From contig NZ_JACAOS010000017.1 of NCBI RefSeq assembly GCF_013386165.1, positions 268,986 through 332,985 of the forward strand: a stretch of DNA of 64,000 nt, written 5' to 3'. Made by a program: the position numbers and the translations under genes. Below are positions 27,324-36,356 of this stretch, piece after piece. The notes beneath the pieces were generated by a model. It made no database searches and had not been told where the DNA came from. It worked only from the letters and a program-made list of their open reading frames with translations. The stretch comes from Pseudomonas gingeri. Lineage in GTDB: Bacteria > Pseudomonadota > Gammaproteobacteria > Pseudomonadales > Pseudomonadaceae. Positions within the stretch are counted from its first letter, which is position 1. Each line of letters opens with the position of its first letter.

Positions 27324-28541
27324 ATGTCGTCATCCGGCAACCTGCAGGTACCGCAGCCTACTCCTCAGGCGAGCGCTTTTTTCTGGATGCCCCTTATCCC
27401 CGCCGCCTTTGGCGCATGCGTGTTGCTCCTGGGCGATTGGAGCCCCGCCCGCCTGGCCTGGTCGCTGGGTCTGCTGGTGGTGGGTGGTCTCGTCGGACTG
27501 CTGAACCAGCGTCATTACCGACAACTGTCAGCCCGAATCCTGAGCGCTGCCCAAGCCGCTCAGATCACCACCGACATCGGCCCCACGGGCGGTCTTGAGG
27601 CGGTCTGCCTCGAAGCCATTCCCATCTGGTCCCGGCAAATCGAAAGCTCCCGCACCGAGACCGAAACCGCGATCATCGAACTGACCAGCCGTTTCAGTTC
27701 CATCGCCGAACATTTGCAGCAGACTGTGGATAACTCCCAGGCGACGGCGGGCGATCTGGCCGACCACAACCATCAGGGTGGTGCGCTGGAGGTCTTGGCT
27801 CGGAGCGATGCCGAATTGCTGCACGTGATCGAGTCGCTCAAGACCATTCAAAAAAGCCGCGACGAGATGCTGGTTCAGGTCCGCAACCTCACCGGCTATA
27901 CCGGCGAACTGCGGGCTATGGCCGGTGAAGTGGCGGCCATCGCCCAGCAGACCAACCTGCTGGCGCTCAACGCTGCGATTGAAGCCGCCCGAGCCGGGGA
28001 AGCCGGGCGTGGTTTTGCCGTGGTCGCCGATGCGGTGCGGACCCTCTCCAGCCAATCCAGTGAAACCGGGCAGAAAATGTCCGCCAAGGTCGACATCATC
28101 AACAGTGCCATTACCCAGCTGGTCGAGGCCGCTGCCAGCAGTACCGATCACGACAAGGATTCGGTGGCCGACTCCGAGGCCAGCATCCAGGGCGTACTTG
28201 AACGCTTCAAGAGCATCACCGGCCAGCTCTCCGAATCCGCGGCCCTGCTGCAACGTGAAGGCCTGGGGATTCGCGACGAGGTCACCGAGGTGCTGGTCAA
28301 CCTGCAATTCCAGGATCGGGTCAGCCAGATCCTCGCGCAGGTGCGCAACAACATGGAAGCCCTGCTCCGTCACTTGCGTGAAGCGCAACAGACACCGGGA
28401 GCCGCCGTGGCCGTCGACGCGCCTGCCTGGTTGGCGGAAATGGAGCTGACCTACGCCACCGATGAACAGCGGCGCAATCACCGCACGGGCAAGGTCAACG
28501 TCAATCAACCCACTAACACCCAGGAAATCACCTTCTTTTAG
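27324..28541 (+). CDS. Methyl-accepting chemotaxis protein without a periplasmic sensor domain
   Basis: 405 aa with GGGAGG just upstream of ATG 27324. Two membrane helices (about 18-37 and 43-61) are separated by only a few residues, so there is no ligand domain outside the cell. No HAMP is evident. The cytoplasmic signalling tip at about 200-242 contains AIAQQTNLLALNAAIEAARA. It heads the chemosensory cluster, as CttP does in the P. aeruginosa che2 cluster. It ends EITFF, which lacks the usual aromatic at the second position of a CheR-tether pentapeptide. Input is unknown; it may sense a membrane or cytoplasmic cue. Confidence 0.88.
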   Translation: MSSSGNLQVPQPTPQASAFFWMPLIPAAFGACVLLLGDWSPARLAWSLGLLVVGGLVGLLNQRHYRQLSARILSAAQAAQITTDIGPTGGLEAVCLEAIPIWSRQIESSRTETETAIIELTSRFSSIAEHLQQTVDNSQATAGDLADHNHQGGALEVLARSDAELLHVIESLKTIQKSRDEMLVQVRNLTGYTGELRAMAGEVAAIAQQTNLLALNAAIEAARAGEAGRGFAVVADAVRTLSSQSSETGQKMSAKVDIINSAITQLVEAAASSTDHDKDSVADSEASIQGVLERFKSITGQLSESAALLQREGLGIRDEVTEVLVNLQFQDRVSQILAQVRNNMEALLRHLREAQQTPGAAVAVDAPAWLAEMELTYATDEQRRNHRTGKVNVNQPTNTQEITFF

Positions 28542-28550
28542 GAGCCGCTC

Positions 28551-28919
28551 ATGGCGAAGAACGTAATGGTGGTCGACGACTCGAGCAGTGTTCGTCAGGT
28601 TGTCAGCATCGCGCTGAAAAGCGCCGGATACGACGTGATCGAAGCCAGCGACGGCAAGGATGCATTGGGCAAGCTGACCGGGCAGAAAATCCACCTGATC
28701 ATCAGCGACGTGAACATGCCGAACATGGATGGCATCACCTTCGTCAAGGAAGTGAAAAAGCTGCCCAACTACAAATTCACCCCGATCATCATGCTCACCA
28801 CCGAATCCCAGGAAACCAAGAAGCAGGAAGGGCAAGCCGCCGGGGCGCGGGCCTGGGTGGTCAAGCCGTTCCAGCCGGCGCAAATGCTCGCGGCCGTTTC
28901 CAAGCTGATCCTGCCCTGA
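28551..28919 (+). CDS. cheY: CheY-like response regulator
   Basis: 122 aa single receiver domain. The acidic pocket is Asp9-Asp10, the phospho-acceptor Asp53 (in ISDVNMPN), Thr at 83-84 and Lys105 (VVKPF). No output domain, so it acts by protein contact. It lies 10 bp after the receptor gene and before STAS and cheA, hence the likely direct target of this cluster's CheA. Confidence 0.93.
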   Translation: MAKNVMVVDDSSSVRQVVSIALKSAGYDVIEASDGKDALGKLTGQKIHLIISDVNMPNMDGITFVKEVKKLPNYKFTPIIMLTTESQETKKQEGQAAGARAWVVKPFQPAQMLAAVSKLILP

Positions 28920-28964
28920 GTCAAGGCATTACCAGAGGGAACGGGCGAACAGGGAGATTCGAGC

Positions 28965-29264
28965 ATGCCGATCATTTGCCAAGCAGACACGCCGACCCCG
29001 CATCTGGGGATCGAAGGCGAGATGACCATCTACACCGCCGCCGAACTCTATGCGCAGCTGGCGCCGTTCCTGACGCTGGGCAGCCCGCTGGCGATCGATC
29101 TTTCGCAGGTCACTGAAATCGACAGTGCGGGCCTGCAACTGCTGATGCTCGCCAAGCGCGAAACCTTGCGCACCGGGGTTACCTTGAATCTGAACGGGCA
29201 CAGCCCGGCGGTGCTTGAGGTGTTCGAACTGTGCGACCTGGCCGGTACGCTGGGTCATCCGTGA
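28965..29264 (+). CDS. STAS-domain protein
   Basis: 99 aa. The single STAS domain has the motif IDSAGLQLLMLAK around residue 52, where Ser is the position phosphorylated in anti-sigma-factor antagonists. No kinase or phosphatase partner of the SpoIIAB type is visible next to it. Being inside a chemosensory operon it probably modulates the array or its output; the exact role is unknown. Confidence 0.85.
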   Translation: MPIICQADTPTPHLGIEGEMTIYTAAELYAQLAPFLTLGSPLAIDLSQVTEIDSAGLQLLMLAKRETLRTGVTLNLNGHSPAVLEVFELCDLAGTLGHP

Positions 29265-29323
29265 TCCAGGGCGCCAAGCTTCCCGTGGTTCTGTAACCCC
29301 GGGGCGATGAAAAGGACTCTATC

Positions 29324-31579
29324 GTGACCATCAACCTCGACCAGGCACAGCAAACCTTCATCGTCGAAGCACGCGAGCTGCTTCAGGACATGGAGTCGTC
29401 GTTGCTGCACCTGGAGTCCGAACCCGATGACAACGATGCCATCGGCGCAATCTTTCGTGCGGCGCACACCATCAAGGGTTCCGCCGGACTGTTCGGGCTG
29501 AGCCCCATCGTCGGGTTTACCCACATTGTCGAGGACGTGCTGGACCGCCTGCGCGATGGCGCCATCCAGGTGGATGGCGAGTTGATCGCCCTGCTGCTCA
29601 AAAGTGCCGATCACATCCTCGAACTGGTTGAGGTCGTGGCCAGTGCCGGTGAAGCGTTGAGCGATATCGCCCTGGCGCGTGAAGCGGTCCTGCGTCGGGG
29701 GTTGCTGAACTACCAGGCCGTACAGGTGGCATCAGTCGTCCCGGTCCTGCCGGATATTCCCGTGGCCCAGCCGGTGCCAGGCCAGGACGCGGTCAGTTCC
29801 GGCCACTGGCACATTTCCCTGCGCTTCGGCGAGGACGTGTTTCGCAATGGCATGGACCCGCTGTCCTTCCTTCGCTACCTCAATACCCTGGGTGAAATCG
29901 TCCATGTGGTCACCCTCGCCGATACCCTGCCCGCCCTGGAGCAATTCGACGCCGAGAGCTGTCATCTGGGCTTCGAGATCGACCTGAGTTCCGAGGCCAG
30001 TCGCGAAACCATTGCCGAAGCCTTCGATTTTGTCCGTGATGATTGCCTGATTCATATCCTCGCGCCCCACAGTCGCATGGAGGAGTACCTGCGACTCATC
30101 GAGGCGCTGCCCGAGGAACCTGCACGACTGGGGGAAATCCTGACCCGATGTGGCGCGTTGACGGCCAAGGAACTGGAAGACGGTTTGCGTGCCCAGCGTG
30201 AGCAGGCGCAGTCGGCCGGGATGGCGGCGGTGCCGCTGGGAGAGATCCTGATTGAACAGCGCGTGGTTGAACCGGCCGTGGTGCAGTCCGCGTTGGAAAA
30301 ACAGGGCCGCCAACGCGAACCCCAGGGGGCGGCGGCTACCGAAGGCCGCTTTGTCCGGGTCAATGCTGACAAGCTGGACGAGCTGATCAACCTGGTGGGC
30401 GAACTGGTCATCGCCAGCGCCGGGGCCAACCTGTTGGCGCGCACCAGCCAGAATGGCCCGTTGCTGGAGTCCACCTCGACGGTTTCGGGCCTGGTGGAAG
30501 AAATTCTCGATGGCGCCCTGCACCTGCGGATGATCCCTATCGGCGAGACGTTCAATCGTTTCCGCCGCGTGGTGCGCGATGTCAGCCAGGAACTGGGCAA
30601 GGACATCGAACTGCTGATCAGCGGCGCCGACACCGAACTGGACAAGACCGTGGTGGAGAAAATCGGTGATCCGCTGATGCACCTGTTGCGCAACGCGATG
30701 GATCACGGCATCGAATCCCCGTCGGTGCGCCAGGCCGCCGGCAAGCCCGCCAAAGGTCGGCTGCAGCTCAATGCCTTTCACGACTCGGGCAGCATCGTCC
30801 TGGAAATCGCCGATGACGGCGCCGGTCTGAACCGTGATCGGATTCTGCAAAAAGCCGTCGAGCGCGGCCTGGTCCCTGCGGCGTCGAACCTGACGGACCA
30901 GGAGATCTACAACCTGATTTTCGAACCGGGGTTTTCCACCGCTGAGGCCGTGACCAATCTGTCCGGCCGTGGCGTGGGCATGGATGTGGTCAAGCGCAAC
31001 ATCACGCTGCTGCGCGGCACTGTCGATCTGGACAGCCAACCCGACCAAGGCACGATCATCCGTATCCGCCTGCCGTTGACCCTGGCGATCATCAACGGAT
31101 TCCTCGTGGGGATCGGCCAGACCCACTATGTGGTGCCGCTGGAAATGGTCCAGGAGTGCATCGAATTGAATGCCTTGCAGCGTCAGGATGCGGCGGCGGA
31201 CAACTACCTCGATCTGCGTGGGGAAGTGCTGCCGCTGGTGCGTCTGCGCGACCACTTCGGCCATACCGGGCACAGCGTGCGCCGCGAGAACGTGGTGGTG
31301 GTGCGTTGTGCCGAGCAGAAGGCCGGGTTGGTGGTCGATGACCTGCTGGGGGAATTCCAGACCGTTATCAAACCCCTCGGCAAGTTGTTCAGCGCCCTGC
31401 GCGGCATCAGCGGTTCAACCATCCTGGGCAGTGGCGAGGTCGCGCTGATTCTCGATGTTCCGTCGTTGCTGGGGGAGCTGGTCCAGCGTGAAACCCGGCA
31501 GGCCGCTGTTTATTCACCGACCGATAGCAAACCTGGCAACTCAGCCAACCACACCGCACATGGAGGGACCCTTCAATGA
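29324..31579 (+). CDS. cheA: Chemotaxis histidine kinase CheA with tandem MshEN-like repeats
   Basis: 751 aa from GTG 29324. Hpt domain with phospho-acceptor His48 (AAHTIKGSAG). Residues about 161-250 form a P2-like domain (WHISLRFGEDVFRNGMDPLS). Residues 268-291 and 304-327 are two 24-residue repeats of the pattern RLGxxLxxxGxLxxxxLxxxLxxQ, the MshEN signature of c-di-GMP-binding domains; this is not a standard CheA part. Dimerisation follows from about 340. The kinase domain has LLRNAMDHGIES (N box), DDGAGL and GRGVGMDVV. The CheW-like domain is C-terminal. Its stop overlaps the next start (ATGA). All catalytic motifs are present; c-di-GMP binding is inferred. Confidence 0.95.
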   Translation: MTINLDQAQQTFIVEARELLQDMESSLLHLESEPDDNDAIGAIFRAAHTIKGSAGLFGLSPIVGFTHIVEDVLDRLRDGAIQVDGELIALLLKSADHILELVEVVASAGEALSDIALAREAVLRRGLLNYQAVQVASVVPVLPDIPVAQPVPGQDAVSSGHWHISLRFGEDVFRNGMDPLSFLRYLNTLGEIVHVVTLADTLPALEQFDAESCHLGFEIDLSSEASRETIAEAFDFVRDDCLIHILAPHSRMEEYLRLIEALPEEPARLGEILTRCGALTAKELEDGLRAQREQAQSAGMAAVPLGEILIEQRVVEPAVVQSALEKQGRQREPQGAAATEGRFVRVNADKLDELINLVGELVIASAGANLLARTSQNGPLLESTSTVSGLVEEILDGALHLRMIPIGETFNRFRRVVRDVSQELGKDIELLISGADTELDKTVVEKIGDPLMHLLRNAMDHGIESPSVRQAAGKPAKGRLQLNAFHDSGSIVLEIADDGAGLNRDRILQKAVERGLVPAASNLTDQEIYNLIFEPGFSTAEAVTNLSGRGVGMDVVKRNITLLRGTVDLDSQPDQGTIIRIRLPLTLAIINGFLVGIGQTHYVVPLEMVQECIELNALQRQDAAADNYLDLRGEVLPLVRLRDHFGHTGHSVRRENVVVVRCAEQKAGLVVDDLLGEFQTVIKPLGKLFSALRGISGSTILGSGEVALILDVPSLLGELVQRETRQAAVYSPTDSKPGNSANHTAHGGTLQ

Positions 31580-33213
31580 AATGGTTCTACGATTTGAGGA
31601 TAGCAACCAAGCTCATCACCTCGTTTCTGGTGGTGCTGGCGCTGACGGCGGCGATGGGCGTGTTTGCCGTCATCCAGCTGGGCCAGGTCAACCAGACGGC
31701 CACCGACATGCGCGACAACTGGCTGCCCTCCGTGCGCCTGGCTTCGGGCCTGCGGTTCTTTGTCGCCAACTACCGGATCAAGGAACTCCGTTATGTGGCG
31801 ACCGAGGATGCAGCGGAGCGGACCCAGTATGAACAGGAAGCCGCCGATGCCCGCAAGGAGGTCGACACCCGTATTGTCCGCTATGAAAAGGAAGGACTGA
31901 TCTCCAGCCCTGCGGAACAAGCGTTGTTCGATACCTTCAAGAGTGATTGGGAGAGCTACCTCGCCTCCAGCAAGACCCTGTTGAATGAGGTCCGGCAGGG
32001 GGAAAAGGAACAAGCGGCGGCCATTCTCAGGGGGGAGTCGAAGCGAACCTTTGAATTGATCTCCACCGATTTGCTGAAAATGATCGAACTCAACGACGCC
32101 GGTGCGACGGCCGCCAACCAGCGCGGTAACGAGATCTATACCAATGGGCGAATGTCGATCATCGCTGCGGTCATCGTGGCCCTGCTCGTGGGGATCGCCC
32201 TGGCGTTGTTCATTTCGCGGATCATTGCCAATCCGCTGAAAACCGCCGCCAGCGTCGCGACCCAGTTGGCCGAGGGCAATCTGGCGGTGACCATCGAGCC
32301 GGGCTCCAAGGACGAAACCGGTCGCGTGCTCACGGCGATGCAGACCATGGTCGGCAAGCTCTCGCAGATTATCGGTGAGGTGCGCACGGCCGCCGACAAC
32401 CTGGCCAGCGCGTCCGAGGAAGTCAGCGCCACGGCCCAGTCCATGAGCCAGGCCACCAGCGAGCAAGCGGCCAGCGTTGAAGAAACCAGCGCCTCGGTCG
32501 AGCAGATGAGCGCCAGCATCAACCAGAACACCGAGAACGCCAAAGTCACCGATGGCATGGCGAGCAAGGCGGCCAAGGAAGCCACCGATGGCGGCGACTC
32601 CGTGCAGCAGACCGTCCAGGCCATGAAGAAAATCGCCCAGCGCATCAGCATCATCGACGACATTGCCTATCAGACCAATCTGCTGGCCCTCAACGCGGCC
32701 ATCGAAGCGGCGCGTGCCGGCGAACATGGCAAGGGTTTCGCGGTGGTGGCGGCCGAGGTGCGCAAACTGGCCGAGCGCAGCCAGGTGGCGGCCCAGGAGA
32801 TCGGTGAGCTGTCCACCAGCAGCGTTGAAATGGCCGAACGGGCCGGGCATTTGCTGGACGAGATGGTGCCGTCGATCAACAAGACCTCCGACTTGGTCCA
32901 GGAGATCACGGCGGCCTCCGAAGAACAGGCGGCTGGCGTGGCGCAGATCAATACCGCGATGAACCAGCTCAACCAGGTCACCCAGCAAAACGCTTCGAGC
33001 AGCGAAGAACTGGCGGCCACGGCCGAAGAGATGAGCAGCCAGGCCGAACAGTTGCAGCAGGCGATGAGCTTTTTCACCCTGGAAGCGAGCAATGCCCCGG
33101 TGAACGTGGCGCAAGGTAAAGCACGAGCGATCGTCCGGGCGCCACAACCGGCCCTGCACAAGAGTTTCACCCAGGCCGTCGGTCCCGACGAAAGTGAATT
33201 CACCCGGTTCTGA
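31576..33213 (+). CDS. Methyl-accepting chemotaxis protein with four-helix-bundle-type sensor
   Basis: 545 aa. Membrane helices at about 12-32 and 193-214 flank a periplasmic helical domain of the 4HB type. A HAMP domain follows (SRIIANPLKTA), then the signalling domain with AYQTNLLALNAAIEAARAGE. The C-terminus is EFTRF, which fits the x-aromatic-x-x-aromatic pattern of CheR-tethering pentapeptides. Coupled to cheA by ATGA overlap. Ligand not predictable. Confidence 0.93.
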   Translation: MKWFYDLRIATKLITSFLVVLALTAAMGVFAVIQLGQVNQTATDMRDNWLPSVRLASGLRFFVANYRIKELRYVATEDAAERTQYEQEAADARKEVDTRIVRYEKEGLISSPAEQALFDTFKSDWESYLASSKTLLNEVRQGEKEQAAAILRGESKRTFELISTDLLKMIELNDAGATAANQRGNEIYTNGRMSIIAAVIVALLVGIALALFISRIIANPLKTAASVATQLAEGNLAVTIEPGSKDETGRVLTAMQTMVGKLSQIIGEVRTAADNLASASEEVSATAQSMSQATSEQAASVEETSASVEQMSASINQNTENAKVTDGMASKAAKEATDGGDSVQQTVQAMKKIAQRISIIDDIAYQTNLLALNAAIEAARAGEHGKGFAVVAAEVRKLAERSQVAAQEIGELSTSSVEMAERAGHLLDEMVPSINKTSDLVQEITAASEEQAAGVAQINTAMNQLNQVTQQNASSSEELAATAEEMSSQAEQLQQAMSFFTLEASNAPVNVAQGKARAIVRAPQPALHKSFTQAVGPDESEFTRF

Positions 33214-33253
33214 CGGATGCCCGGGCGCGGGCCCTTTCATGCAGGAGAGCAAC

Positions 33254-33778
33254 ATGGGCGCATTAAGCACTACCCGCCAAGCCGTGTCGGTACAACTGCA
33301 GGAGGCGCAGTACCTGACGTTCCTGCTGGCCGGCGAAATGTTCGCCATCGGGATCCTGGGGATCAAGGAAATCATCGAGTACGGCAACGTCACGCCGGTG
33401 CCGATGATGCCCGCCTTCGTCCGGGGCGTGATCAACCTGCGCGGTGCCGTGGTGCCGGTGGTGGATCTGGGCGCACGTTTCGGGCAGCCGTGTTCGAGCG
33501 TGACCCGGCGCAGCTGCGTGGTGATCATCGAAGCCAACAGCGACGACCACCAGGCGCAGGATATCGGCCTGCTGGTTGACACTGTGTCCGAAGTGCTGGA
33601 AATACCGGCCGCCGAAATCGAACCGCCACCGAGCTTCGGTGCGCGTATTCGTACCGACTTCATCAGCGGCATGGCCAAGGTCGACGGCAAGTTCGTTATC
33701 GTCCTGCAGGTTGATCGGGTGTTGTCCGTGGACGAGATGTCCCAGCTGGCGCAGGTCGGTGACAGCCAGCCGTTGTGA
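33254..33778 (+). CDS. cheW: Chemotaxis coupling protein CheW
   Basis: 174 aa from ATG 33254, chosen because AGGAGA lies 6 nt upstream; the frame is open further 5' without similarity. It shows the CheW fold (YLTFLLAGEMFAIGILGIKE, then RGVINLRGAVVPVVDL). It links receptors to CheA. Between the second receptor and cheR. Confidence 0.95.
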   Translation: MGALSTTRQAVSVQLQEAQYLTFLLAGEMFAIGILGIKEIIEYGNVTPVPMMPAFVRGVINLRGAVVPVVDLGARFGQPCSSVTRRSCVVIIEANSDDHQAQDIGLLVDTVSEVLEIPAAEIEPPPSFGARIRTDFISGMAKVDGKFVIVLQVDRVLSVDEMSQLAQVGDSQPL

Positions 33779-33800
33779 GTGATCAAAAAGGACGGCCAGG

Positions 33801-34607
33801 TTGAACGGCATCACGCTCGAGGATCGCGAATTCACCCAGTTCCAGGCCTGGCTCTACGGTGCTGCGGGCATCAATTTGACGATCGCGAAAAAGGCCCTGG
33901 TCGCCGGGCGTCTGTTCAAACGCCTCAAGCATCACGGGCTGGAGAGCTATGGCGCCTATTTCAAACTGATCATGGGCAAGGAAAATCCCGACGAGCTGCA
34001 GATAGCCCTCGACCTGCTGACCACCAACGAGACCTATTTCTTTCGCGAACCCAAGCACTTCGATTTTTTGCGTCTGCGAGTGTTGCCCCTCGCCTCACCG
34101 GGAAAAACCTTCCGGGTCTGGAGCGCCGCCAGCTCATCGGGTGAAGAACCCTACAGCTTGGCCATGACCCTGGCCGAGGGCCTGGGCAGTACACCCTGGG
34201 AAGTCATCGGTTCGGATATCAGCACCCAGGTGTTGGCCAAGGCCCGTAGTGGACACTACCCGATGGAGCGCGCGAGCAATCTGCCGCAACCCTTGCTGGT
34301 GAAATATTGCCTCAAGGGCATCGGCCAGCAGGCCGGCACGTTCCTGATCGACAAGAGCCTGCGCAACCGGGTGAATTTCATCCAGATCAACTTGAACGAC
34401 AGCCTGCCGCAGTTGGGCGAGTTCGATGTGATTTTCCTGCGTAATGTGATGATCTACTTCGATCAGGAGACTAAACGCAAAGTTGTCAGTCGTCTGTTGC
34501 CACTGCTCAGGCGCGGCGGCTATTTCATGATCAGCCACTCGGAAAGCCTGCACGGCGTCAGCGACGCGTTCAAGCTGGTGGCTCCCTCCATCTATCAAAA
34601 GCCATGA
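33801..34607 (+). CDS. cheR: Chemotaxis protein methyltransferase CheR
   Basis: 268 aa from a TTG start with AGGA 8 nt upstream. N-terminal helical domain, then the SAM-binding VWSAASSSGEEPYSLAM and FLRNVMIYFD. It methylates receptor glutamates using SAM. Its stop overlaps cheD (ATGA). Confidence 0.95.
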   Translation: MNGITLEDREFTQFQAWLYGAAGINLTIAKKALVAGRLFKRLKHHGLESYGAYFKLIMGKENPDELQIALDLLTTNETYFFREPKHFDFLRLRVLPLASPGKTFRVWSAASSSGEEPYSLAMTLAEGLGSTPWEVIGSDISTQVLAKARSGHYPMERASNLPQPLLVKYCLKGIGQQAGTFLIDKSLRNRVNFIQINLNDSLPQLGEFDVIFLRNVMIYFDQETKRKVVSRLLPLLRRGGYFMISHSESLHGVSDAFKLVAPSIYQKP

Positions 34608-35140
34608 AGGCCGCCCTTGCCATGGACGTCGAAGAAATCTATCTGGCCCCCGGAAGCCTGTGCTTTCGCAGTCACCCCACCCGTATCCATACCCTGTTGG
34701 GGTCGTGCGTCTCGATGGTGCTTTGGCATCCGGTGCGCAAGCTCGGCGGGATATCCCATTGCCTGCTGCCCGGCCGCCGCCAGCGCGGCGAAGCCCTGGA
34801 CGGCAGCTATATCGATGAAGCCTTCGAGTGGCTGATGCAGCACATCCAGGGTTATCGGAGTGAGGCCCGCGAGTATCAGCTGAAGTTGTTCGGTGGCGGT
34901 GAGATGTTTCCCGAACAATCGCGCGAGGGGGCCGTCGGTGATATTGCCGGCCTTAACTGTGCAGCTGTCAGGCGAATCGCCGAGGGTTTGCAGTTGTCGC
35001 CCAGTGCCATGGACCTCGGAGGAACCGGGCATCGCAGCCTGATCTTCGACACCTGGAGCGGCGCGGTCTGGGTCCGGCATCTTTCTTTGCCAACGGTGGA
35101 AAGCCGTCATGAAAAAAATAAGTGTCTTACTGGTCGATGA
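34604..35140 (+). CDS. cheD: Receptor glutamine deamidase CheD
   Basis: 178 aa. Catalytic Cys35 (LLGSCVSMVLW) and His52 (GGISHCLLP) are present. It deamidates receptor glutamines, creating methylation sites, and in some species binds CheY-type partners. Overlaps cheB by 32 bp. Confidence 0.95.
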   Translation: MKAALAMDVEEIYLAPGSLCFRSHPTRIHTLLGSCVSMVLWHPVRKLGGISHCLLPGRRQRGEALDGSYIDEAFEWLMQHIQGYRSEAREYQLKLFGGGEMFPEQSREGAVGDIAGLNCAAVRRIAEGLQLSPSAMDLGGTGHRSLIFDTWSGAVWVRHLSLPTVESRHEKNKCLTGR

Positions 35141-36176
35141 TTCTGCCGTGGTGCGCCAGGTGCTGATGGCGATTCTCGGTCAGGCACCGGATATCCAAGT
35201 AACGGTCGCCGCCGATCCGATCTTCGCCATGGACAAAATGGCCAAGGCCTGGCCGGACGTGATTGTGCTGGACGTGGAAATGCCGCGCATGGATGGCATC
35301 ACCTTCCTGAAAAAGATCATGGCCGCACGGCCGACGCCGGTGGTGATCTGCTCCTCGCTGACCGAACGCGGTGCTGAAACCACCTTGCAGGCGCTGGCGG
35401 CGGGGGCTGTGGATATCATCACCAAGCCACAAGGTGGGGTTAAACACTTCCTGCTCGAGTCGGCGGCTCATCTGCTCGGCGCCGTTCGCGGCGCGGCCGG
35501 GGCTAACGTCCAGAACCTTGGCCGACGTGCCGCCGCGCCGCGCCTCGAGGTGAGCAGCAAGCTGAGCGCCGACGCGATGTTGTCGGCTGGCGGTAGTCAC
35601 GCGATGGCCCAGACCACCGAGCGCATCGTCGCCATCGGTACTTCCACGGGCGGCACCCAGGCGCTGGAAGCGCTGCTCACCGTGTTGCCGAGGGTCTGCC
35701 CGGGGATCGTCATCGTTCAGCATATGCCGGAGAAATTCACCGCTTCCTTTGCCCAGCGCCTCAACGGCTTGTCGCAGATTGAAGTCCGCGAGGCGCAAAA
35801 CAATGACCGGGTATTGCCCGGCCTGGCCCTGATCGCTCCTGGCGGCAAGCACATGATGCTGGTGCGCAACGGCGCCTATTATCACGTTCAGGTGGCAGAC
35901 GGCCCGTTGGTCAATCGCCATCGCCCGTCGGTGGATGTGCTGTTTCGCTCGGTGGCCAAGTTCGCCGGGAAGAACGCCACCGGCATCATCATGACCGGCA
36001 TGGGCGACGATGGTGCTCGCGGTCTCAAGGAAATGGCCGATGCCGGCGCCGCGACCGTGGCCCAGGACGAGGCCAGTTGCGTGGTGTTCGGCATGCCCAA
36101 GGAAGCCATCAAGCTGGGTGCGGCCAAACGTGTCCTGCCCTTGCAGGACATCCATCTGGCGGTGCTCGGCAAGTAG
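35109..36176 (+). CDS. cheB: Chemotaxis methylesterase/response regulator CheB
   Basis: 355 aa. Receiver domain with Asp10-Asp11 and acceptor Asp55 (VLDVEMPRMDG), a linker, then the methylesterase domain with catalytic Ser in GTSTGG, His in VQHMPE and Asp in GMGDDGA. Removes methyl groups from receptors after CheA phosphorylation. Last gene of the chemosensory operon. Confidence 0.96.
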   Translation: MKKISVLLVDDSAVVRQVLMAILGQAPDIQVTVAADPIFAMDKMAKAWPDVIVLDVEMPRMDGITFLKKIMAARPTPVVICSSLTERGAETTLQALAAGAVDIITKPQGGVKHFLLESAAHLLGAVRGAAGANVQNLGRRAAAPRLEVSSKLSADAMLSAGGSHAMAQTTERIVAIGTSTGGTQALEALLTVLPRVCPGIVIVQHMPEKFTASFAQRLNGLSQIEVREAQNNDRVLPGLALIAPGGKHMMLVRNGAYYHVQVADGPLVNRHRPSVDVLFRSVAKFAGKNATGIIMTGMGDDGARGLKEMADAGAATVAQDEASCVVFGMPKEAIKLGAAKRVLPLQDIHLAVLGK

Positions 36177-36356
36177 CCTGCGTTCACCGCGTTGTTCCCG
36201 GGAGTCTTTCCCAGTCAGCACATTTGCGCTTCCGCTGCTTCAATCATTGCGCTATGTCAGGAGCGATTCAGTTCCCGGCTGTATGATGTCGTGAAATATG
36301 CGGTAATAAAAAAATAAACCCGCTCCCGTCCGGCCAGACGCCTTCAGGATAAGACC

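Noticed and set aside
29732..31273. Long minus-strand frame over cheA
   Set aside because: Shadow of cheA, which has all kinase motifs in frame.
36177..36356. Promoter in the cheB-hflK gap
   Set aside because: A TATGAT at 36282 lacks a -35 at proper spacing, so I could not support a call.
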